From contig DATKQG010000096.1 of assembly GCA_035532835.1 (NCBI GenBank), positions 1-64,000 of the forward strand: a DNA stretch of 64,000 nucleotides, in the 5' to 3' direction. The first letter of the stretch is position 1, and every line of letters starts with the position of its first letter. The stretch comes from Candidatus Dormiibacterota bacterium. GTDB lineage: Bacteria; Vulcanimicrobiota; Vulcanimicrobiia; Vulcanimicrobiales; Vulcanimicrobiaceae. Under the pieces are notes generated by a model that saw only the letters and a program-made list of their open reading frames with translations, was not told where the DNA came from and did not search any database. The position numbers were made by a program, and so were the translations under genes. Shown here piece after piece: positions 7,476-18,313 of the stretch.

Positions 7476-7707
7476 TGCACAGCTTCCAGCACAGGGTCAC
7501 TCCTTCTGCGTGGATAACTGCACCGGAAATCATCGGCGGTGATTATGTGGATTCAGGCGGGCGAACGATACACACGTTATACTTGGCGAAAAGTGCCGTG
7601 AGAACTATCGAAAACAGACTTATCCGCGCAATACACCGCACTACTACTGTTACGGCTCATTCTAAGTATATTTACTACGAAACGAGCCTCGCTACGATCG
7701 GTGGAGT
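7476..7707. other. dnaA-dnaN intergenic region with DnaA boxes and an AT-rich stretch (oriC part 2)
   Basis: Contains CGTGGATAA (7509-7517), TGTGGATTC (7546-7554) and TTATCCGCG (7620-7628), each within one or two changes of the DnaA box. Then comes CTACTACTG (7641-7649), which reads as repeated TAG triplets on the minus strand like a DnaA-trio, and an AT-rich segment (about 7657-7683) that could be the unwinding element. The order boxes-trio-AT-rich suits a bipartite origin of the Bacillus type. An 83-codon frame crossing it resembles no protein family. Confidence 0.6.
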
Positions 7708-8823
7708 ATGAAGTTTACGTGTAACACCAAAGAGATTGCAGCGGCCGTCGGAGCGGCTAGCAAAGTGGTCAACGCTCACACGACCGTACCGATCCTCTCC
7801 AACGTCCTGTTGCAAGCCGAAGACGGTAAAATCGCCGTCCGCGCGACGGATTTAGAACTCACGCTCGAGCACGCATTCGCAGCCGATATCACCGAGCCCG
7901 GATCGGTCACCATTCCGGCCAAATTGTTCTCAAGTTATCTCGGCAATCTCCAGGGCGGCAGGCTCGAACTCAACGGCACGCCGACCCGAGCGAGCGTAAA
8001 GTGCGAACGCAGCAATTACGATTTCCATGCATTGCCGCCCGACGAATACCCGCCGCTTCCGCAAGCCACCAAAGGCTCGCACTTCACGATCGGCGGTAAA
8101 CGTCTGCGCGAAGGGATCGAAGCGACGATCTTTGCCGCCTCCAACGAGGAAGCCCGCGGGGCGGTGCTCATGGGAACGCTCCTGGAACTCGAAGGGAATT
8201 CGCTGACGATGGTCGCGACCGACGGGTATCGTCTGGCGAAATTCCAGACCACGCTCGACGACGGCATCACGGGAGCGGAGAAATACATCGTGCCTTCGCG
8301 CGCGCTCGCGGAAGCGGCACGGAACCTCGGTTCGGGCGAAGTGATCTCGGTAAGCGCGCTTGGAGCCCAGAGCAATCAGTTGCAATTACATTCGGGGGAC
8401 ACCGCGATCACGGTGCGTCTGGTCGACGGACAATACCCGAATTACCAGCAAGTCATTCCGCCGAAGTTCGACCGCTCGCTCACGGTGAACACCGCCGCGT
8501 TTATCAGCAGCCTTCGCCGCGCCGAACTCGTTGCCGGCGACCGCGCCAGCATGGTAAAACTTGCCGTCTCCAATCAAACGCTCATCATCACGGCAAGTTC
8601 GGACATCTCCGGAAACGCGTACGAAGAACTCGAAGTGGAGCAAACCGGCGAAGACCTTACGATCGCGTTCAACGCGCGCTATTTGGTCGAGGTGCTCAAT
8701 CACATTAAGAGCGCCCAAACCGTGATCGAGTTTCTCGGGCCGCTCTCTCCGGCGGCGATTCGTCCGGTCGAACAACCCGAAGGCGGCCAGCAACTCTACG
8801 TGCTCATGCCGCTGCGCCAATGA
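7708..8823 (+). CDS. dnaN: DNA polymerase III beta sliding clamp
   Basis: 371 residues, the normal length. Three clamp repeats are visible: it opens MKFTCNTKEIAAAVGAASKV, the middle domain has the typical ATDGYRLAKFQT, and the end is QQLYVLMPLRQ, close to the YVLMPMR-type clamp terminus. It encircles DNA and tethers the replicase. Lies between oriC part 2 and recF, with a 16-nt gap to recF. Confidence 0.98.
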   Translation: MKFTCNTKEIAAAVGAASKVVNAHTTVPILSNVLLQAEDGKIAVRATDLELTLEHAFAADITEPGSVTIPAKLFSSYLGNLQGGRLELNGTPTRASVKCERSNYDFHALPPDEYPPLPQATKGSHFTIGGKRLREGIEATIFAASNEEARGAVLMGTLLELEGNSLTMVATDGYRLAKFQTTLDDGITGAEKYIVPSRALAEAARNLGSGEVISVSALGAQSNQLQLHSGDTAITVRLVDGQYPNYQQVIPPKFDRSLTVNTAAFISSLRRAELVAGDRASMVKLAVSNQTLIITASSDISGNAYEELEVEQTGEDLTIAFNARYLVEVLNHIKSAQTVIEFLGPLSPAAIRPVEQPEGGQQLYVLMPLRQ

Positions 8824-8839
8824 CGGCCCGCGCGATCTC

Positions 8840-9945
8840 GTGCAATTAACACGTATCGCGCTCTCCAATTTTCGCAACTACGCGCAGCTCGATCTCGAAC
8901 CGTCGCCGGGGCTCAACGTCATCGTCGGCGCGAACGCGCAAGGCAAGAGCAATTTGCTCGAAGCGATCGCGATGCTCGGCACCGGCAAATCATTCCGGAC
9001 CGGGAGAGAGAGCGATCTCATTCGCGAAGGCATCGATCTCGCGGTGATCGGCGGCGACGCGCGCGTTCGCGCGGGCGTCGTGCACCTCGGTTGTACGTTG
9101 ACGAAGAGCGCTCGGGGGATGCGCAAACAATATACGATCAACGGGCAGGGCGTTCGCTACGCAAAGTTCCTCGGCAGCATTAAAGTCGTCACGTTCGTTC
9201 CCGCCGATCTGCAGTTGGTCGTCGGTGCGCCGAGCTTGCGCCGCGGTTTCCTCAACATGGCCCTCGCGCAAGAAGAGCGCGCGTATTACCACGCGTTCGT
9301 GCGCTATCAGAAAGCGCTGCAACAGAAATCCGCGCTGCTGCGCGGCAGCATCGCACCCGATGAAGAGCTGCTGGCCATTTACGACCATACGCTCGTGGAG
9401 TCGGGCACTCAGGTAATGCTGATGCGCAACCACCTCGTCGCCGCGATCGCCCGGCACGCGCACGAAACGCACGCGCGCTGGACCGGCGGCCGCGAAACGC
9501 TCGCCGTGCGATACGCCCCGAACGTGCCGTTCGAGGCTCCGACCGCGGATAGCATCGGCGGCGCGCTCGCGCAGCGACTCCGCGAGGTCGCGCCCATGGA
9601 ACGCGTCCGCAAAACGACGCTTGCGGGCCCGCACCGCGACGACGTGGCGCTGCTGCTCGACGGCGGGTCGCTGGCGGCCTACGGTTCGCAGGGGCAGCAG
9701 CGTACGGCGGTTCTTGCCCTCAAGGTCGCCGAATATAGCGTTATGAACGATCGCTCGGGCGAAGCCCCGCTCCTCTTGCTCGACGACGTGCTCTCCGAGC
9801 TGGACGAAGCACGCGCGGCGGCCTTCCTGGCGGCGGTCGGCGGCTACGAGCAGGCCTTCGTGACGGCTACCCATCTGCCGGCCGGCTTGCCCGGCGACGC
9901 CCACATCTATACCGTCGTCCAAGCCGGCGTTCGGCCGGAGGTCGC

Positions 9946-9952
<7 letters not shown>
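8840..9952 (+). CDS. recF: DNA replication and repair protein RecF
   Basis: 370 residues from a GTG start. SMC/ABC-type ATPase with Walker A GANAQGKSN (about 31-39), the RecF signature region GPHRDD…YGSQGQQRTAVLALK, and Walker B LLLLDDVLSELDEAR. It loads RecA at ssDNA gaps with RecO/RecR; recR is at 43163-43771. It overlaps the next gene by 7 nt. Confidence 0.97.
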
Positions 9953-12700
<2,748 letters not shown>

Positions 12701-12887
12701 CGCGAGCCTAACGACCGGCGCGGGAGCTTGCGAGACGTGGGGGACCGTTCGTCAGCGCGCCTCCTGCGCGCTTCCTACTCCTATGTTTTTGTGCAACGGC
12801 CAAAGGAGGTCGACATCCATGTCGATTGCACAAAAATCACAGGTCCCCCACGTCCCGCAAACTCCCGCGCCGGCCGTTAGGCTCGCG
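12701..12887. repeat. Structured inverted-repeat element, copy 1
   Basis: 187 nt. Outer arms 12701-12746 and 12842-12887 pair in perfect register over 46 positions with only three mismatches (12714/12874, 12727/12861, 12733/12855) and no bulge. Inside: helix B AGCGCGC/GCGCGCT (12754-12760/12766-12772, loop CTCCT); helix A TTTTTGTGCAA/TTGCACAAAAA (12786-12796/12826-12836); helix C TCGACA/TGTCGA (12810-12815/12820-12825) within helix A. Possible pseudoknot CTCCT (12778-12782) with AGGAG (12804-12808). The core is closely repeated at 37494-37590. It starts right after the gyrB stop. Function unknown. Confidence 0.9.
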
Positions 12888-12901
12888 GCGAGGTAGCGAA
12901 A

Positions 12902-12931
12902 AAAAGGGCCACGCATCGGCGGGGTCCTTTT
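12902..12931. terminator. Bidirectional intrinsic-terminator-like hairpin
   Basis: AAAAGGGCCACGC, loop ATCG, GCGGGGTCCTTTT. One mismatch and one G-T pair interrupt the stem; an A run precedes and a T run follows, so it could stop transcription both ways. It separates gyrB and repeat copy 1 from the envelope operon. Confidence 0.6.
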
Positions 12932-12965
12932 GCGCGTTCAGGGTATAACGACTCTCGGAGGGAGC

Positions 12966-15900
12966 TTGGGCAAGCGGATCGCTGCTGCCGTAGTGGCAGC
13001 TTTAATCCTCGTCGGCATCCTCGTGGCCCGGCGCCACGAGGTGATTCGTTTTGTCATTGCCGAGTCGCTCGGGCTCGCCACGGGCTACCAGGTGCAGATC
13101 GGCGATCAGCGCTTGGGCTTCGACCATGGAGCGTTGCTGCACGTACGCGTGACCCGTAAGGGCGGCCCGGTGCTCGAAGCGGCGCGCATCGACATCTGGT
13201 ACTCGTTGCGCGACCTGTTGCCCGGCAGCACGCACCGCTACGGGCTCACGGCCATCGCCGTGGATCGCCCGAACTTCACGATCGAACGATATAAAGACGG
13301 AAGCTACAACATTCGGATCCCGGAAGCCAAAGCGGCCGTTCCGGGGCCGCCGCTTCCACCCAACGGCGTCCCTTTTCGCATGACGGTACGCATTCGCGGG
13401 CTCGGAGGAGCGCTGCGCGATCCATCCGCGCTCGATCCCACCGCCCGCACGATCCGCATCGCCAACGTGAACCTCGATGCGTCGATCGATACGGCGACGC
13501 GCACCCACTATACGCTGCATGGGGATTTCGAAGAAGCCAAGCTCGAACCGTTTACCGCGACCGGGACGGTCGACGAAACGCGCGGATACGCGATGCATCG
13601 TTTGCAGGCGGCGAGATTTCCGATGCAAGCGATTGGGAATTTCGTCGTGAACTCCGCTGCGGCCAGAATCTTGGGCGGCGATGCTACAAATCTCGACGTG
13701 CGCGCGTATGCGCTCAACATCGTGCCGTTCCAACCCATTGCCTACCATCTCGGCGGTGCGATGGACGTGACCGATGCCAGGATGGCGATCGTCGGCTTGC
13801 GCGAGCCGCTCGATCACATCGCGGCTCGGCTCGAATTGGTCGACGGCACGCTGTTTGCACGGAGCCTCACCGCGACGCTTGCGAATATTCCCGTTCATGG
13901 CGCCGGCGCGCTCTTCGATTTTGGGAATCTCCAATATCGCTTCGGCGTCTCGGGTTACGGCGATCTGGCGCAATTGCGTAACGCGCTTGCATTTTCGCAA
14001 GGGCAGCCGATTGCCGGACAAGCGCATCTGGGCCTTTTGGTCGAAGGCGCGACCAACGGGCCGCTCTTGATGATGAGCGCGCAAGCACCGCGCGTGACGT
14101 ACGACGGCATCGCCTTCACGAATATGGATGCGCACGTGGCGTTGAACAACGGCATCGTCGCGATCGCGCCGTTGCGCGCGAGCGCGGACGGCGCGCAGTT
14201 TACCGTCGGAGGCACGCTCGCGCTCGGCGACCACATCGTTTCGAAGCTGGTCGTGCACGCCGTAGCGCCGGCCGATCGTTTGCCGTATGCGGGAATGTTG
14301 TTGGGCAGCGAGCCGATCGTTGTGGATGCGTTGGGCCTGGGCGTCGACACGAAGTTTCAAGCGCGCGCGGCGATCGCTTCAACGCGCGGCGTCGCGCGGG
14401 CCGCCGCGCTCGTGGCGCTGGAGCCCGACGGGCAAGTCGACGTCGCGCCATTCTGGGTGCATACCGAACGCGGCGAGCTCGATGCGAGCTATCATCTCAA
14501 TCGCAAGACCGACCGCAGCTCGTTTTGGGCACTCGCGCGCCATCTGCAGTTGAGCGTTCCCGCTCACGCTCCGTTTACCGGCAACGTCCTGGCGACGTTG
14601 CCGGCGGTCGGAGGAACGATCGATCGGCTTGCGTTTGCGGGCGGTGGCCGAAGCGGCACGAGCGCGACCGTGGCGGGGAGCCTTTCGGCGCACGGCCTGC
14701 ACGTTGCAGGAGTGCCGATCGATACGCTCTCCGGATCGTTCGCCGGATCGCTGGCCGGAGCGAACGTCGACGGTTTAGCGGCAACCGGGCCGTGGGGTTC
14801 GTTGCACGGCAGCGGCGAGGTGTCGACGAACGCATTGGTGGCGCGGGGGGCATACAGCGGGACGCTCGCGGGGCTGCGGCCGTTCCTTGGAAACATTGAG
14901 GCCGGCGGTGACGCCCGGGGTACCGTGGCGCTCTCGATCGCGCCCAATCGCATCATCGTGCAAGCACAGAACGTGCGCTTGCGCAACGCAAACGTTCGCG
15001 GCGTGCCGGTTACCGCGGCATCGGGAATGGTCGCGATCGAGGGCGGCGTCGTGCACGTTTACGGCGCGCGCGCCGACGTTGCCGGCGGACACGTCGTCGC
15101 GACCGGGGCCTATTCGGCGGCCGCGCCCGTCGGCCAACAGCTTGCCCTGATCGGTACGCAGCTCGACGGAGCGCGCTTGCGCGGGATCGGGCTTCCGCTC
15201 GATGCGGGGACGGTTGCGGTCGACGGACGCATCACGCCGGGAGCCAAGATTCCGCAATTCGTCGGCGGCGTCGCCGTAGCGAAGGGGCGCGTGCAGAACA
15301 TCGGCGTTGACGGGTCGGGCTTGGTCGCGCTTCGTGGCGACGGCGCTCGGCTCTCGCACGTCGTCGGCGATTTCAACGGCGCATATGCGATCGTGCAAGG
15401 AAACGTCGGCGCGCTGTCATCCGGAGCGCCGACGTACACCTTGCATGCGGACGTTCCGGCCGCGAATTTAGCGCAGACGTTGAGCACCTTGCATATCGGC
15501 GGATTGCCGACTGAAGGAACGTACAACGCCAGCGTTGCGATCGGCGGCCGCGGCCTCAACCCGTCGGTGAGCGGGCGCATCGGCGTACCGGCGGGATTCC
15601 TCAACGGCTTACCGTTCGACGATGCGTACGCGAACGTCGCGGCCGATCGCCTCGGCATCATCGCACGCCACGGTGCGGTGGTCGTCGGCAGAACGTCCGC
15701 GCGTTTCGCCGCCGCGATGCGGCCGGATTTGAGCGCCGCATTTGTAAACGCGCCGCAAGCCGATCTCTCGGATTTCAATAATTTCTTCAACACGGGCGAT
15801 ACGCTCGACGGTAAGGGAGCGCTGCGCATCGGCGCCATCTCCGCGCTCCACCGCATTCGCACCAACGGCAACGTCGACATCGCGAGCTTACGGTATCGGA

Positions 15901-18167
15901 ATCTGCCCATCGGCGATACCCGCGCAAACTGGACGAGCGTGCGCGATACGCTGCGCGGCTCGCTCGACGTCGGCGGTTCGCAGGGTACGCTGCACGGAAC
16001 CGGATCGATGGGCTTGGTCCCCTCGCCGAACTTTACGAACGTGCTGCGTGATTCGAGCTACGATCTGAGCGGCTCGCTCGACAATCTGAATCTCTCGTTG
16101 TGGGTTGCGGCACTAGGCTTTCCGGGCATCCCCGTTACCGGGCGCGCCTTCGGCACCGCGCAGATACGCGGCCGCTACCCGAATCTCGCGGTCTCCGGCG
16201 ACATGCGTTTGCAGAACGGAACGATTGGCCCGCTCCCGATCGAAAGCGCGCAGCTGAGCGTACGATCGCAGAACTCGCGCATCGCGTTAGAGAGCGCATC
16301 GCTCACCGCGCCCGGCATCGCCGCGAGCGCGAGCGGTAGCGTAGGCCTGCGACCGAACGATCCGCTCGATCTCAACGTGCACGCTACTTCGAAAAATCTC
16401 CCGCTGCTGATCACGTCGTTCACGCGTCAACCGGTGAACGTGAGCGGCGATTTCGAAGCGACCGTGCATGTCGGCGGTTCGTATCGGGCGCCGACGTTCG
16501 CGGGCGGCTTCGATGCGCAGAACGTCAACCTCTACGGCGTTTCGGTCGCTTCGCTGTTCGGTTCGGTGCGGTTGCACGGCAGGTCGCTCGAACTGAGCAA
16601 CGCGGGGTTTACGTTCGCACGCGGCGAGGCCACCATCGCAGGCTCGCTGCCGCTGGAGATCGCCCCGTTTGCGATCGGGCCCGCCGGCGCTCCGGTCAGC
16701 CTGGCGCTCAACGTCAGCGATCTCGACCCGGCGGTTTTCGATACGCTTCTGGGCCACGGCAGCAAACTGGGGGGCACCGTCGATGGGGTGCTGGGGGTTG
16801 GCGGCTCGGTTTCCGCGCCGCGGATCTCGGGGCGTTTCGGCGTCGTGGGCGGCTCGTATGCCAGCGACTACGAGCGGGTCCCGGTAACCAACGCCGTCGC
16901 GACCCTGACGTTCGATCGGACCCAAGCGAGCATCGACAATTTTCGAGCGCAGCTCGGGTCCGGTGCGCTCCACGGCAACGGGCGGATCTCGTTCGCCAAC
17001 GGGTTTGCCGGAGCGGCCTACAACGTCGACGCCGTGGCGAACTCGGCGCAGCTGGATCTTCCGAGCTACGGGAGCGGGACGCTGGACGCGAAGGTTTCCC
17101 TCCAGCGTCCCGCGGGCGGCCAAGCGTTGCTGGGGGGTACCGCCAGCCTCTCGAACGCGACCATCCCGTTCTCGGCCTTTCTTTCAGCCATGGGTAATAG
17201 CAACACCGGGCGCCTCCCGATCAACCTCGCCTTCCACCTCCACATGGCCGCCGGCAAAAACGTGCGGGTTCGCGGCGGCGGCTACGGGGCCGGCCTGGAC
17301 ATCGGCGCGACCGGGGCCGTGGATCTGGCGGGGACGCTCGCGCAGCCGACCCTGGCCGGCGCCTTCAGCTCTACCGGCGGGACGCTCACCTATTTCGACC
17401 GGGCGTTCCAGGTGCGCCAGGGAGACGTTCGCTTTACGCCCGACAACGGCATCATCCCGACGCTCCACGCCGTCGGCGAAGCCCACGTGGTCAATCCCGA
17501 CCCGGATGTCGCCCGCAACCCCTACGGGTCGGCGGACATCACGATCGACGTCAGCGGCCAGCTCGATAACCTCAAGGTCGCCTTCGATTCCAACCCGCCC
17601 GGCTATACGCGCGACCAGATCATCGCCCTGATCGCCCCCTTCGGCGGCTTCATCAACGGCATCCAGTTCAGCCAGGTCGGCGCTCCGCCGACCGCCGGCA
17701 CGGGCCCGCTCGGGGTGGCGCCGTTGCCGGGGACCGGCGTCTTTCAAGGCGCGAGCGGCACGCTGACGGTCGGCCAGGAGGCCTTCAACATCCTCAACGC
17801 CCAGTTCGCCGCCGGCATCCTCTCGCCGATCGAGAACGCGCTCTCCGCGGGCCTGGGTTTCTCGGATGTGAACCTGACGGTCGACTATTATGGAAATGTG
17901 GGCTTCAGCGCCCGGCGGCTGCTCGGCCGGACGGTGAGCTTCGTCTATGCCACCACCTTCGGGATCCCCACTCGCCAGTCGTTCGGCCTAGCGATCGCTC
18001 CGAATCCCAATACCAGCGTGCAGCTCAGCTTCTTCTTCCAGAATGGCCAGACCAAGCTGTTCCAGACGCCGAATTCGAGCCTGAGTTCGAATACCAGGGT
18101 AACGATCGGCGAGCCCCTGCAGGGGCAGAGCGGCTTTAGTTTTACGTTCCAGCGTCTGTATTGGTAA
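12966..18167 (+). CDS. tamB: TamB-like translocation/assembly (DUF490, AsmA-like) protein
   Basis: About 1,733 residues from a likely TTG start at 12966 with GGAGG just upstream; an earlier in-frame TTG at 12930 lies inside the terminator. One N-terminal transmembrane helix (IAAAVVAALILVGILVA) is followed by long repetitive beta-rich sequence full of G/S/N/D-turns, as in TamB and other bridge-like lipid-transfer proteins. The C-terminal ~400 residues carry the DUF490-like stretch (GGTLTYFDRAFQVRQGDVRF, NPYGSADITIDVSGQLDNL). TamB spans the periplasm and pairs with an Omp85 protein; here a BamA-type gene follows directly. It may move phospholipid to the outer membrane or assist barrel assembly. 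Confidence 0.88.
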   Translation: MGKRIAAAVVAALILVGILVARRHEVIRFVIAESLGLATGYQVQIGDQRLGFDHGALLHVRVTRKGGPVLEAARIDIWYSLRDLLPGSTHRYGLTAIAVDRPNFTIERYKDGSYNIRIPEAKAAVPGPPLPPNGVPFRMTVRIRGLGGALRDPSALDPTARTIRIANVNLDASIDTATRTHYTLHGDFEEAKLEPFTATGTVDETRGYAMHRLQAARFPMQAIGNFVVNSAAARILGGDATNLDVRAYALNIVPFQPIAYHLGGAMDVTDARMAIVGLREPLDHIAARLELVDGTLFARSLTATLANIPVHGAGALFDFGNLQYRFGVSGYGDLAQLRNALAFSQGQPIAGQAHLGLLVEGATNGPLLMMSAQAPRVTYDGIAFTNMDAHVALNNGIVAIAPLRASADGAQFTVGGTLALGDHIVSKLVVHAVAPADRLPYAGMLLGSEPIVVDALGLGVDTKFQARAAIASTRGVARAAALVALEPDGQVDVAPFWVHTERGELDASYHLNRKTDRSSFWALARHLQLSVPAHAPFTGNVLATLPAVGGTIDRLAFAGGGRSGTSATVAGSLSAHGLHVAGVPIDTLSGSFAGSLAGANVDGLAATGPWGSLHGSGEVSTNALVARGAYSGTLAGLRPFLGNIEAGGDARGTVALSIAPNRIIVQAQNVRLRNANVRGVPVTAASGMVAIEGGVVHVYGARADVAGGHVVATGAYSAAAPVGQQLALIGTQLDGARLRGIGLPLDAGTVAVDGRITPGAKIPQFVGGVAVAKGRVQNIGVDGSGLVALRGDGARLSHVVGDFNGAYAIVQGNVGALSSGAPTYTLHADVPAANLAQTLSTLHIGGLPTEGTYNASVAIGGRGLNPSVSGRIGVPAGFLNGLPFDDAYANVAADRLGIIARHGAVVVGRTSARFAAAMRPDLSAAFVNAPQADLSDFNNFFNTGDTLDGKGALRIGAISALHRIRTNGNVDIASLRYRNLPIGDTRANWTSVRDTLRGSLDVGGSQGTLHGTGSMGLVPSPNFTNVLRDSSYDLSGSLDNLNLSLWVAALGFPGIPVTGRAFGTAQIRGRYPNLAVSGDMRLQNGTIGPLPIESAQLSVRSQNSRIALESASLTAPGIAASASGSVGLRPNDPLDLNVHATSKNLPLLITSFTRQPVNVSGDFEATVHVGGSYRAPTFAGGFDAQNVNLYGVSVASLFGSVRLHGRSLELSNAGFTFARGEATIAGSLPLEIAPFAIGPAGAPVSLALNVSDLDPAVFDTLLGHGSKLGGTVDGVLGVGGSVSAPRISGRFGVVGGSYASDYERVPVTNAVATLTFDRTQASIDNFRAQLGSGALHGNGRISFANGFAGAAYNVDAVANSAQLDLPSYGSGTLDAKVSLQRPAGGQALLGGTASLSNATIPFSAFLSAMGNSNTGRLPINLAFHLHMAAGKNVRVRGGGYGAGLDIGATGAVDLAGTLAQPTLAGAFSSTGGTLTYFDRAFQVRQGDVRFTPDNGIIPTLHAVGEAHVVNPDPDVARNPYGSADITIDVSGQLDNLKVAFDSNPPGYTRDQIIALIAPFGGFINGIQFSQVGAPPTAGTGPLGVAPLPGTGVFQGASGTLTVGQEAFNILNAQFAAGILSPIENALSAGLGFSDVNLTVDYYGNVGFSARRLLGRTVSFVYATTFGIPTRQSFGLAIAPNPNTSVQLSFFFQNGQTKLFQTPNSSLSSNTRVTIGEPLQGQSGFSFTFQRLYW

Positions 18168-18313
18168 GGGGAGCCTGAGAATTGACCGGCAAGGAGCGGA
18201 GTACCCCAGGGCGAACACGGGGTCCCGGAATCGAAACAGGACGCGTGCATGGCGCGTTACCTTTGCTGACCGCGTCAGCATCCTTCAAAATCATTAAGGG
18301 ACAACTTTTACGC

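Noticed and set aside
7460-7711. 83-codon frame between dnaA and dnaN.
   Set aside because: It overlaps the DnaA boxes and AT-rich origin segment, has no ribosome binding site and no resemblance to a protein family.
12740-12850. Hammerhead ribozyme: the minus strand of the repeat has CUGACGA, which fits the CUGANGA core.
   Set aside because: The matching GAAA strand and a cleavage triplet next to the helix are missing, and the three helices do not come in the right order.
12701-12887. Ordinary Rho-independent terminator as the explanation for the repeat.
   Set aside because: The arms are 46 bp with a ~95-nt structured interior and no T run follows. A separate, ordinary terminator-like hairpin lies at 12902-12931.
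12701-12887. Standard MITE with terminal inverted repeats.
   Set aside because: The terminal sequences differ between the two copies and no target-site duplication is visible, so a shared transposase recognition end is not apparent.
13002-14360. 452-codon minus-strand open frame opposite tamB.
   Set aside because: The translation is Arg-rich without family features, while tamB is strongly supported on the plus strand.
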